A stretch of DNA of 64,000 nt, taken from IMG/VR virus record IMGVR_UViG_3300009155_000050, positions 35,899 to 99,898 of that record. The stretch is one strand, 5' to 3'. The position numbers were made by a program, and so were the translations under genes. This DNA comes from a virus. The notes beneath the pieces are model-generated. The model did no database searches and was not told the DNA's origin. It worked only from the letters and a program-made list of their open reading frames with translations. Position 1 is the stretch's first letter. Every line of letters starts with the position of its first letter. Of this stretch, positions 52,936 through 63,200 are shown in pieces.

Positions 52936-53712
52936 ATGATTAAGGTGGCTAGCCAACCTTCTGTGTATGTGGTTGGTCGACAAATGTGCGACCAGGATGA
53001 GATCAAGCAATTCCTAGACGATCATGAAGTACAGTGGGAGTCTGATACCAATGAGCCCGCAGAATTGCTAACCGAGATGGCCGGACGCATCTGCTATATG
53101 AGCTTCGCAAAACCTAGGCCAGGTGGCAACAAAGCATATCTTAGTCACATATTAGAGGTGGGCCACGGTAGCGTGCTTGAGCACGGCATGTGGAATCTTG
53201 TAATCACAGACATAAGCAGAAGCCTTACCCATGAACTGGTACGTCACCGAGCTGGATTCGGATACAGCCAATTAAGCCAGAGGTACGTTGACGAATCGGT
53301 AGCTGAATACGTGGAGCCGGAGATTATAGCAGCGGACCCAGAGCTACACGAGATTTGGTTAAAAACTGTGCAAGCTGCTCATGATGGTTATTGCGAATTA
53401 GCTGAAAAGTTAAATGCTAAACTTGCGCACGTAACCGATAGGACATCAAGGAGGAAGCAAGCAAGGCAGGCTGCACGCAGTGTATTGCCAAATGCTACTG
53501 AGACGAAGATTTTTGTTACTGCTAATGCGCGAGCTTTAAGGCATTTCATAGAGCTACGTGGAACTCGTCATGCTGATGATGAGATACGGACTTTAGCTAT
53601 TGCTATCTTATTAGTAATGAAGGAAGAGGCTCCGAATATTTTCGGCGACTACGAGCTGGTCGAATACGAGATTGGAAAATTCGAAGTCCTCACTCAATAC
53701 CGCAAAGTCTAA
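52936..53712 (+). CDS. thyX: Flavin-dependent thymidylate synthase
   Basis: A 258-residue enzyme that makes dTMP from dUMP with FAD, NADPH and methylene-THF. HGSVLEHGMWNLVITDISR and the signature HELVRHRAGFGYSQLSQRYV (RHR at 103-105, Ser114) are diagnostic. The signature has eight residues between RHR and Ser rather than the canonical seven; variants of this kind occur in the family, as I recall. RALRHFIELRGTRHADDEIR with a C-terminal FEVLTQYRKV is also conserved. A GGGGGGA precedes the ATG. With the class II RNR it supplies precursors for DNA synthesis. Confidence 0.93.
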   Translation: MIKVASQPSVYVVGRQMCDQDEIKQFLDDHEVQWESDTNEPAELLTEMAGRICYMSFAKPRPGGNKAYLSHILEVGHGSVLEHGMWNLVITDISRSLTHELVRHRAGFGYSQLSQRYVDESVAEYVEPEIIAADPELHEIWLKTVQAAHDGYCELAEKLNAKLAHVTDRTSRRKQARQAARSVLPNATETKIFVTANARALRHFIELRGTRHADDEIRTLAIAILLVMKEEAPNIFGDYELVEYEIGKFEVLTQYRKV

Positions 53713-53939
53713 AGCTTAGGCTTAACTGTCGTGGTGGTAGTGGTTACACTTGGATTTACCGTACCGGGCTGGTCAGTTAAAATCCATTCGTACACGCCAT
53801 TTGATTGCGCAAAAAGCCTTGCGGATGCGGCTCTAATATTTTGGATTTGCGTAGAGGTAAAATCGAAAGGCTCTGTTTTATAGAGATTAATTTTACCTAG
53901 CTTCTCTCCAGTATCTTCGACTAGCAGTAAAGATAACAT
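53709..53939 (-). CDS. Small protein with Thr-rich C-terminus
   Basis: A 76-residue protein from ATG 53939, with AGGGG six bases upstream. Residues 1-55 form a small domain (MLSLLLVEDTGEKLGKINLY), followed by a Pro/Val/Thr tail (SVTTTTTTVKPKL) like the Thr-rich linkers elsewhere. The stop overlaps the thyX stop region by four bases. No family recognised. Confidence 0.5.
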   Translation of the reverse strand: MLSLLLVEDTGEKLGKINLYKTEPFDFTSTQIQNIRAASARLFAQSNGVYEWILTDQPGTVNPSVTTTTTTVKPKL

Positions 53940-53963
53940 AGTGACCCCTAAGTGGAGACTAAT

Positions 53964-54323
53964 ATGGTTTATGATGCGTTCCAAATTAGCTACTCTATAA
54001 TTGACCCGTGCTGCACCAAATGGTCAGACATCGCTGTTTGTAATATTGACATCGATGACGACGATCTAGATGGATTCGGTGACAGCGACGATCTTGATGA
54101 TGAGGACGACTACGACGATGAAGAAGAAGATGATGAAGATGAAGATGAGGACGATGACGAAGATTATGACGATGACGACGAAGATGATGACGAAGATGAT
54201 GATGACGACGAAGATGATGACGACGAAGATGATGACGAAGATGATGATGACGACGACGAAGATGATGAGAACGAGTATTTTGACTATCTAGATGATGACG
54301 AGGAGGCAGCATCAAGCATATAA
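53964..54323 (+). CDS. Extremely acidic low-complexity protein
   Basis: A 119-residue protein. The first 33 residues are ordinary and contain CCTKW; from residue 34 onward about 75 of the residues are Asp or Glu (see the repeat at 54090-54300). Very acidic phage proteins often mimic DNA or bind basic host proteins; that idea is inference. GGAG lies before the ATG at 53964. The 3' end overlaps the opposing gene by 40 bases. The open frame and the ribosome site support it, although low complexity reduces certainty. Confidence 0.5.
   Translation: MVYDAFQISYSIIDPCCTKWSDIAVCNIDIDDDDLDGFGDSDDLDDEDDYDDEEEDDEDEDEDDDEDYDDDDEDDDEDDDDDEDDDDEDDDEDDDDDDEDDENEYFDYLDDDEEAASSI
54090..54300 (+). repeat. GAT/GAC/GAA simple-repeat tract
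   Basis: Imperfect tandem runs of GATGAC and GAAGATGATGAC encode the Asp/Glu tract of the acidic protein. Confidence 0.75.
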
Positions 54324-54571
54324 GCTATTATCCAACTATCGAAATCTGGCCTATCAAGATCAGATGCCGTGATTAATACGCTTGACGCCTTGCCATTTCC
54401 ACTATCGTATATTACAAAGTCCTCGCAAGATAGTGGAAATATTGCAAAGCCATCTGGAATATGTCTTTTAATAAAGTCAAATGCGGCCTGAGTGGTAACA
54501 TCACTGGTATACAATGCGTCTAGGCGCTTCTTTATCGCTAAGCTGTAAATCGAGTTGGTTAGCTGTAACAT
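54284..54571 (-). CDS. Small hypothetical protein
   Basis: A 95-residue protein (MLQLTNSIYSLAIKKRLDAL). Beta-strand FAIFPLSCEDFVIYDSGNGK in the middle, and a Ser-rich C-terminus (AASSSSSR) that is antisense to the acidic repeat, so the true C-terminus may be shorter. It starts one base after the stop of the upstream gene, coupled. No family recognised. Confidence 0.5.
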   Translation of the reverse strand: MLQLTNSIYSLAIKKRLDALYTSDVTTQAAFDFIKRHIPDGFAIFPLSCEDFVIYDSGNGKASSVLITASDLDRPDFDSWIIAYMLDAASSSSSR

Positions 54572-54936
54572 TAGCCAAGGTTTTCTAATTTATAAACCGT
54601 CCGGTAGACTAAAGCCGTTATTTCATCGATAATATTAGCGTAGTAAGAATAAGAGCCAGATAAGTTCTGATTGGCTGATTTCAATTGCTTAGCCAATTGT
54701 CGCAAGTACGGAGCCATCTCTTGCGACAATTGCGCTGGTGAGATGCTAGCAAGTTCGATCAAGCCAAATTCGCCTTGGTACACTTCTACTAATTCATCAA
54801 TCAGCGGTAGCAATTGTGTGTAAAAGACATCTAGAGCCTCGTGTTTAGAAAATGACTTGGTAGCAAAGTGTGCAAGGTGCGCTATTTGCCTTGCTTCGAA
54901 TAATTTTAAGATTAGCACGTTGAAAGAATTATTCAT
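54571..54936 (-). CDS. Small helical hypothetical protein
   Basis: A 121-residue protein with ATG at 54936, GGAG six bases upstream, overlapping the methyltransferase stop by eight bases. Helical throughout (FNVLILKLFEARQIAHLAHF). No family recognised. Confidence 0.55.
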   Translation of the reverse strand: MNNSFNVLILKLFEARQIAHLAHFATKSFSKHEALDVFYTQLLPLIDELVEVYQGEFGLIELASISPAQLSQEMAPYLRQLAKQLKSANQNLSGSYSYYANIIDEITALVYRTVYKLENLG

Positions 54937-55825
54937 TTTTAGCTCCAGCGCCCAATAGATATTGGACCCATGATACTGATAAGATTTTCTCTGCTTGATC
55001 CATAGAGATCTGGTTATCATAGATTCGCTTAACAATAATTGGTAGTAACCTATTCACAATCCAAGGCTCTAACTGGTCTACATCTACCTCTTTGCGCATG
55101 ATGTTTAAGCCTAGGCGCTTAAACACGTTCTCGTAAGCTGCTTGCGGCCTAGACCAGCGGTTGTTGTATGGGCACCTGATTTGTTTAGATGCAAGCTCGT
55201 CTTCACTATACAACAGTTGTAGGTAAGCCAAATTTTTGGCATCGTATACATGGCCACCATGGCGACTAGTAAATGGATGAGCTGTGATTATTAATCGAAC
55301 GTCGTTAGCGCATACGTCCAAAATTTGTTTTAATGCTGGCTCCAAAGTGCTTGACGGCACATGATCGATAACGTCGTGCAAGATAATCGTGTTATACGGA
55401 GCGTTAACTAGCACTGATTCTAGATCGGTGATAAATGTGATCTTGGAATTATCGATGCCGTCCCAAGCTTTATCAGGTGCAATGTCATAGGCACATACGG
55501 CAGACGCTCCGCGCTTAACTAATTCATTTGCTACTAGACCATCTCCGCAGCCAAAGTCTAAGATCCTACAATCTTTTAGCAGAGCTATATCGTAGCTAGA
55601 CGCAATCTGTATGGCTCGATAAGTCTTCTCTTGTAGAGTATGACAATCAGAAATAAGATGTTGGGGCCAAGCAGCTGGCCACTCGGGATCTAGAAGATCA
55701 GGCCATGCTGATTCCGGCGCAATAATGGTCGGCTTGATGGGTGCTTCTAACCGTCGAATTAATTCGTCCAATGTGACTAAATTGTGATGTATGGATTGGC
55801 GTAGCGCCTGCAGTTCATCAATCAT
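54929..55825 (-). CDS. SAM-dependent methyltransferase, class I
   Basis: A 298-residue protein. LKDCRILDFGCGDGLVANEL (motif I) begins near residue 82 after a helical N-terminal domain (MIDELQALRQSIHHNLVTLD). VCAYDIAPDKAWDGI gives motif II and YNTIILHDVIDHVPSSTLEP motif IV. The fold is the type 23/25 group often acting on small molecules or glycans. GGAGG precedes the ATG at 55825, which is inside the last codons of the sigma gene. Acceptor unknown. Confidence 0.75.
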   Translation of the reverse strand: MIDELQALRQSIHHNLVTLDELIRRLEAPIKPTIIAPESAWPDLLDPEWPAAWPQHLISDCHTLQEKTYRAIQIASSYDIALLKDCRILDFGCGDGLVANELVKRGASAVCAYDIAPDKAWDGIDNSKITFITDLESVLVNAPYNTIILHDVIDHVPSSTLEPALKQILDVCANDVRLIITAHPFTSRHGGHVYDAKNLAYLQLLYSEDELASKQIRCPYNNRWSRPQAAYENVFKRLGLNIMRKEVDVDQLEPWIVNRLLPIIVKRIYDNQISMDQAEKILSVSWVQYLLGAGAKNE

Positions 55826-56612
55826 GGATCGCCTCCCTGAATTTTTCACATGTCAATTGCAACGTTCTGATTGCCTTGCTTTCGATTTGCCTAACTCGTT
55901 CCCTAGTAACGCCTAATTGCTGTGAGATCTCTTCCAACGTCCTAGGCGTCACCCCTAAGCCGAAGCGGTATATTACAACATGCTGCTGATTTGGCGTTAG
56001 ATTCTTGAATCCATAATTTACGAGGTCTTTGCAATCTGCTTTGAGATCTATTTTCCGCCAGTCATAATCTGAAATGTTAGTCTCTTGACCATATTCGCAA
56101 TCCCAGGAAGAGGTCTTATTCCAGACTTTCATGATGTTAGATCTATTGCTATGGACTTTGCTATAAAGGTTCGTCAACATCCCTTTCATTACGTAGGTGG
56201 AAAATCTAAATCCGAGGGCGGGGTTATAAAGATCGATCGACCGCATCAATGTTAAGCAGCACATCTCGTATTCATCTTCATATGTGGCGTTCCTGGTACG
56301 TTGGCTTTCGTATTTGGTAGTGGCGAAATGTGCAAGACTCGCATAGCAGGAAGCTATCATATGCCTAAGATCGTCGTAGGTGTGCTTGAGCGTGGATAAT
56401 TCTACGAAATCTATGTCCTCCCTAAATAATGCTTCTCTCAATTGCTTTCGGTAGATGTTATATTTCAGGAAGGCGATCTTTTCGCCTTGCGCTGTGAATA
56501 TAGCATGCTCTGTAGCGTTTCTGTCTATTTTAAAGTCAGTATCACAAAACCGATGATTAAGGAGTGTTTCGTCCGAGATCGGAGACTGATTGGTGTAGAA
56601 GTTCAAATCCAT
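55818..56612 (-). CDS. Sigma-70 family RNA polymerase sigma factor
   Basis: A 264-residue protein from ATG 56612. Region 2: EYEMCCLTLMRSIDLYNPAL followed by GFRFSTYVMKGMLTNLYSKV, typical of the -10 recognition helices. Region 4: TPNQQHVVIYRFGLG, then LEEISQQLGVTRERVRQIES and KAIRTLQ, a clear HTH for -35 recognition. The frame extends to 56759 but overlaps the next gene there, so the start is uncertain. Together with the gp55-like gene it makes two phage sigma factors. It probably directs host RNA polymerase to a class of middle or early-late promoters (inference). Confidence 0.85.
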   Translation of the reverse strand: MDLNFYTNQSPISDETLLNHRFCDTDFKIDRNATEHAIFTAQGEKIAFLKYNIYRKQLREALFREDIDFVELSTLKHTYDDLRHMIASCYASLAHFATTKYESQRTRNATYEDEYEMCCLTLMRSIDLYNPALGFRFSTYVMKGMLTNLYSKVHSNRSNIMKVWNKTSSWDCEYGQETNISDYDWRKIDLKADCKDLVNYGFKNLTPNQQHVVIYRFGLGVTPRTLEEISQQLGVTRERVRQIESKAIRTLQLTCEKFREAIHD

Positions 56613-56652
56613 ACGTAGGACGCCACGGATCAAGCTTATTCTTTCGAAGTGC

Positions 56653-56901
56653 TCACGTAGACCAATCGTCGTTACGTTCTTCGTTAGATTCTCTGCGTTT
56701 TTTTTGAGTGCGGAGTTCACGACTGGCAGTTGGGTTTTGCAACGACCTTTTAAAAGCATATAGTTCTTTCTCTAATACACCACATTGGTCTAATACGTCT
56801 AGTAGCATATCCTTCATTTCTACGTTCAACTGTACGACGTAAACGTCCAAAAACGGTTCGCAGACATTAAACATTGGACGCTGCATAAAGCTTCTATCCA
56901 T
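56653..56901 (-). CDS. Small hypothetical protein
   Basis: An 82-residue protein (MDRSFMQRPMFNVCEPFLDV) with a helical C-terminal half rich in charged residues. It lies just upstream of the sigma gene and may overlap its 5' part. No convincing Shine-Dalgarno sequence. No family recognised. Confidence 0.45.
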   Translation of the reverse strand: MDRSFMQRPMFNVCEPFLDVYVVQLNVEMKDMLLDVLDQCGVLEKELYAFKRSLQNPTASRELRTQKKRRESNEERNDDWST

Positions 56902-56990
56902 ATTGGCTAACTTGTACAATATTAACTTATTAATTATATATTCGCTCCGCCAAATTTACATATAATAGATTACCGGTTGCGAGATTATCA

Positions 56991-57221
56991 GTGTCTACTC
57001 AAATTGAGACTATTCTTAGCATACGTAACCAACGATCAGTAGTCGGGCACACCGTGTGGTTGCAGCAGCCATTCGGTGTAAAGATGGTTAACATTACTGC
57101 TTTTGAACCAGACCCTAATACATATCGCGATGATTACTATTATCATGCGGTGCTTAACACCTTATATGTGAAAGTACCGGGCAATAAACCTGGCCTAAAG
57201 GTTTGGAAGACGGCAAACTAA
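56991..57221 (+). CDS. Small hypothetical protein upstream of the giant adhesin
   Basis: A 76-residue protein starting at GTG. Beta-type sequence (MVNITAFEPDPNTYRDDYYY), ending in GLKVWKTAN. Its TAA overlaps the ATG of the next gene (TAATG), so it is the upstream partner of the giant adhesin in one transcript. Possibly a chaperone or attachment protein for the fibre (inference from position only). Confidence 0.5.
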   Translation: MSTQIETILSIRNQRSVVGHTVWLQQPFGVKMVNITAFEPDPNTYRDDYYYHAVLNTLYVKVPGNKPGLKVWKTAN

Positions 57222-60200
57222 TGATCTATAAATTCACACTTCTCGGCGCAAGCCAGTTCGGCACCGAAAATGCTCGGAATAGCTTCGTCACCCCGACGGG
57301 TGTACCTACCTCAGGTATCAGTAGAGTATATGTTAAGTATACAAAGATGTCTGGCAAGGGCGGGGTCTCTTCCAACATCACGCCAACGGGACTGCTAGTC
57401 AGTACTATACTAAACGGGCTGAGTGGTTCGAATTTTAATAACTCCGATCTAGTTTTTGAGTTTACCGGCCCTGGGATTGGCGCTTCGCAGCCAGGACCGG
57501 GCACTAATTGGATCAGTGGCACTTACCAACCGGCTATAGTCCCGACTTATTACGCTCAACTTATAAACAGTGGTGATTTAAACCCCAACGTCACTTGGCA
57601 GTTCAGCATAGCGACCAATCAATATCCTCTTTCTTTAGAATCAGTAGAACTAGTATTCGAATCGATATCGAACGTGAGTTGCACTGGGACTGCTTTAGCG
57701 ATCTCAGCTTTCGACTTCTACCGAACCACCTACACAGGTACCGATGCGAAGTTACGAGCTTGCTTTAATATTGATAAGTCGCAACCGACTATTTCATTGG
57801 CAAAGCTGACTGACGGAGATGCCAGCACCGGTTGGGCGGCTTTCGGGCTAGCTAATGCTAATGAATCCGCTTGGATAAATTTCGATTTGGGCTCTAATTT
57901 CAATATTACAAGTTTAGAAGTCGCACCTAGCGGACAGACATGTGTAGCGCCGATTGTTGGCGGTATCGGTGATCAGGGCCGCATTGGTGGCATGAATTAT
58001 CTAAATGACGCCAATATACTTTATAGTACTGATGGCGTCACATATAAACTAGCGACCGTGCCGTCTACTGGCGCTACATTTGTGTTTACGAATACTGTTT
58101 ACGGGATTTGGGCTTGTTATCCATTCGCTTTCGTGGCACGGTACGTGAGGATAAGGAGTGCAGTTGCCACTAACGCTGTGCTAGGGCTTTCTAGGTTTAG
58201 ATTGTTTGGCACTGCTGCCACTACAACCACTTCAACCACTACAACCACTACAACTACTACGACCGTTACGCCCACCACCACTATCACTCCAACTACGACG
58301 GTTACGACGACTACCACCACCGGTGCACCATCTGCAACACCAGTCCATGCGTATGACTTTAAAAGGCGTCTTTTAGACGTAAATTCGATCTATCCTGTGG
58401 GTTACACTAATGGTTCGATAGACTTGGCTGACAATAATATAGCAAATGACACTGCTTACGACCCGAACGCAATATACGTTGGCAGTCGTACTAATAGCAC
58501 CACTGGGGCAATTAGATTTAAAGCTCCTACCTCTTCATTCAGCAATCCGACCCAGGGTTACAAATACGTTGCCGAAGGCGTTAATCTTAATGCAAGTAGT
58601 ATTACATTCTGGCTGAAATTCCCGTTGCGCGGCGTTGCAAATGAAACTCTTCCTGATCGCCACATTCTACAGTTGCTTTACGATGATAATTCAATATTTC
58701 TTTTGAGCATTATATCAGGACAATTATATGCATCAAGTAATACAGCTAGTGTTAAGATAGCGGACTTTTACTATCAGGCAGTTCCTGGTCAAACCGGGAT
58801 GATGTTTTCAGAGTGGTATTTCATAACGTTGAGAATTCAACTCGGTAACTGCTATATTCAAGTGTGGAAACAGAACGGCACGAAGATATTCGAAACTGCA
58901 GTAGGTGGTGTCCAATCCGGCTCTAGACGGTTACAAATAGGTGGTTACTTTGACTTAAGTTATATCTTAGGAGTGCCAATTGGGGACGGCAAACGTGTAA
59001 ATCCTAACGCTATTGGACAAGACCTAGCTGATTTGAGGATCTTTGCAACGTTCATTAGCGACGCTCAGATATCAGCCATATACAATGCAGGTTACGGCAC
59101 CGATGTGCCAGCATATACGCCTGACGATTGGCGCTGTCCTATGCATTTATTGGCCTTTAAAAGCAATCTCGATGACACTGGTGCATCTAAGGGTGCAAAC
59201 GTTCTGATAACTGCACCAACTAACCTTAGTTACGTGCCGTCAACTAACAGGACCGACGCACGCATCACAAACGGTGCAGTTAACTCGATCAATTTACTAG
59301 AGAATGATAGAGATGGAGTCACCTCATGGGGAAATAGTTCAGGATCTACCGTATTCTACGACTGGATGGTTGGCTTCTGGTGCTCTTTCGGAGCTACTTC
59401 TTTAACAAATCAGACTATCGCTCGATTGGTTCTGAGATCGGGAACAAGCGACTTGCTATTGCTCAAGCTATATCGAAATACCTTTACATTAACATTAGAT
59501 TTCTATAGTGACTTTGCTGTCAGGACCGCTTCTGCTACAGTGGTTACAAGTACTGGAGCAGGCGTCGGCTTACCAATGACATCGCTTTGCCATTATGCTA
59601 TTCGTTATTCCCAACGCTCTAAATCGTTAACTGTATACGGTAATGGTATACCACGGATTTCAATCGCAGCTGACTTAATAGTTTCTGCAGAATGGGTCAA
59701 TATTGGTGCTACATGGCAATTGGGCAGCAATACAGCTATCGATTCTGCGTTGACTTTCTCCGATTTAAGGTTAATCTGTTTAGGATCCGGCAATCCAGAG
59801 TTCCTAAAGATCAATAGCTTAAACGTTGAGCCCATGTACAATGCAGGGGTAGTCAATGGGCTGGGTTGCCCAACCACTACTACTACTACCACCACTACCA
59901 CAGGCACCTCCACCACAAAGCCACCTGAACCCAGACCTTTGCATTATTTCCCTCTTGCCGGAGACATCGGCGATCGAGTTGCTGCAAACATAGGTATCTC
60001 AGCTCTCAATCCGTTCATTACCTCGTTCGACCATAATTTGGATCTCATCACAAACGTAAACGGAAACTTGAATTATTTAGATGTGGCTGGTAGTGCTGCT
60101 GGTAGTGCTGCATCCATCAATGGCTCTTTGAAAGCTGTGGCTTTAAGACTTGATAAATATGAATCCGGCCATGCCTTGCGCGCATATAGCTTGCAGTCTT

Positions 60201-63200
60201 TTATGTTTAATGGCGGCAGAAACCTTCCGCCATCGCCACGCGGCACAATTCAGTTCTGGGTTAAGTTCAATTGCGTAAAAGGAGATTGGCATCTAAAAAA
60301 TATCATAACATTCGCCAGTAACCCCAGTAACGCAAGTTCTCGTTCCGGGACGTTTAGACTTATTCTAGAAGGAGATGGCTATCTTTATTTCTATGAAGGG
60401 AATAATGGTTCGTGGTTAGGTAAAGTAGATGTTGATTTCCTAGTAGACACTTGGTACTTCTTTAATATCTGCATGTATATTGACGAAGCAAGGCCTGTCA
60501 ATCTGCAGACTACAATTTCTATCAGCGCCTTCGCCATGCTTGATCGTATAAACAATATACTGTTTGAAAAAACTTGGCAATTTTTGTACTACAGGCGAGC
60601 TTTAGGCTATCTCAATTACATACACATTGGTGGCGACGGCAGCACATGGGCGCCTTATTACGATAGAGATATTGCCGGTGCTCAAACTTTGATGGTAAGT
60701 GGTTTAGTAATTTGGGATGTTTTAATATTCGCAGCCAAGGCCAAAGAGCTATTCAACTACGGCAACGGTATAAATTATTCGTGGCCATATATTCCGTGGG
60801 GAGATGTGCAGTGTCCGGTTCACCGATTCCCGTTTGACAATGACGCATTGGATGTTAGTCGAATAAATCTTTATGCACCGCTACAGTGCAATGCATACGG
60901 TGATATAAATTTCACGCCATCTTTGATGGGTGATGCTGTAGTGTATAACTCTGCTGTCGATCCAGCTGGGTATTTGAGTATAGTGTCGCTAGCTTCCGAA
61001 TCAATTCCGATTTGGCAAAACTGCGCATCTTGTAATATGATAGGGTCAGGCAACAGTTATGGCATCAGCATATGGTTCAAAGACACTGATTTCAAGACAG
61101 CTAAACTTGACACAACAGGTAGCGACGCTGTATTGCAGCTTTCTTACCTTAATGAAGATGGTTCGAAAGTCCCCGTCACTAGCGTGTCTCAAATTTTACC
61201 AGGTTTAGATCGTAGACCCTTGCTAAATTATTTTAAAAATGATTTTCCGCCGTCAAGATATACTATCTGGGATTTTGGTAGCAGCCCGAAGGTGGGTGTT
61301 TGGAATCACCTGGTAATCAGCTATGATGGACATTACAACCGTTACGTACTCTACTTGAATGGACAGGCGTGTGTCGACGACCAAAGGGATTACCGACCAC
61401 TAACACCTATCGGCGCTCCGAAGAAGATCGGGATGGTATTAGATCTAGGTGGATCCACGCAGTGGTCGTTCGACGAGTTAAGGATATATGATCGTCAGCT
61501 TAGCTCTATTGACGCACTCACGTTATACGGTGGTGGTAGCGGCAATGCAGAGACATGTCGAGATCCTGGTCCGACTACGACATCAACTACAACCACTACT
61601 ACGCCACCTTATGTTAATACCCCTTACCACTACTACCCTTTCTCGCAAGACACTTATGATTACTTTTACGACTCTGATATAGCAGCTGTGGGAGGTGTGT
61701 TTGAGACTTTCGATGGTGTGACAGGCTTCACGCCACCGTCAACTGGAGCCCAACACTCCGCCACGTTTGGTGGGTTTACGTTCTCAGACGAAGAACTGGT
61801 TTTCACGGTATTCATAAGGCCAGTGGCTAGTTCGACAGAACTGGCAATCATTTCATTAGATATCAACAATATCACTAACTTAAACGTCGAAACTACTCAG
61901 ACATTCGAGCTAAGATTACAGGCACCAGGAACGTTGAGGGTAGCATGGAATGGAGTGGAATCTACCCTTATTAACATATCGTTGCCCATCAACGCTTGGT
62001 CGTTCCTTGCGTTCAAGCGACTTAAATCAGGCTTTACTGCTATTTCACTAAATAATGGGTCGTGGTATAACGGTCCAATCATTAATGCCAATGCTAATAT
62101 TAATATTTCAAGAATCCTGATTAATGCAGCTACTTTCGCAGATTTAAGATTTTACTCTGACAAAGATGTAAACTTTTCCGCTATCTTTAATCAAGGTAAA
62201 CCTAAGCCTTTAACTGTCTTTAATTGGCGCTATCAATATAAAAATCCAATCCACCATTATAAATGCGACGGCACAGCCATTGACAAGATTTATGGTCTAG
62301 ATTTAGCTGCGGGAGCAAGCACTTCTTATTCAGCTGGTGCACCCAAACTGGGCGGGCAAAGCTTAAGAGTTGGTGGGTCAGTATCTTACGACGTAGCATT
62401 CAATGCTAACACTGGTCCGGTGCCGGGTGGCGTTATCAGCAACGCGGGTGGGCAGGGGGACTACGGTTACGCTTTCTGGCTAGACTGGGGCCAAGACGCC
62501 TACTCTGGCAAAATAACTAGCCAAGAAAGCACCACAACGATATGGTTTTCGCTGCAAGTTCTACGCACAGCGACAGATGCCACCTTGTCGCTCAGTGTAG
62601 TGAATTTCTTTGGCACCACGGTAACCACCAGCATCTACGTGACGCCTCTGAGCACCTTGCCAAAATGGACTCACGTAGCATTCAGGTACAATTCTCTAAA
62701 CGAGGTTCTGTTTGCCTATATCGACGCCGTTTGCGTCGCTACGACCGCAGTTCTGATCAGACCGATTGCTAACTTACAGGCAATTCAGCAAACTTTGTAT
62801 TTAGGATCATCGGCGACCGTCGGCGCAATGCCACAAGTAAACTTCAATGATTATAGAATCTACATGTTCTTACGTGGGCAGGATGTCGCTAAACTATTTG
62901 AAGGCACTTACGAATCTTATGCTCCGACATTTCCACCTACAACCGACCAAGTGCATCATTACAGGTTTAATAATACAACTTATGATTCCTGGGGCAATCA
63001 GGACTTGGTCCCGATCTCCAATGGTGGCTATGGCATCACCTACGTCAATAGGACTTTCGCTGGTGTATCGCAACCATGCGGCGCTAGATTCCGAGCGATC
63101 AATGCAGAGTATGCTTGGTATAACGTAAGTTCTAGTGGGAATTGGCTCAGTGCAGGGCTTAGTTCTTTTACGGTCGCAGGCTGGTTCAGGATAGATAACA

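Noticed and set aside
58117-58320. Val-rich frame on the minus strand, and a similar one at 59605-59916
   Set aside because: Antisense readings of the Thr-rich linkers of the giant adhesin.
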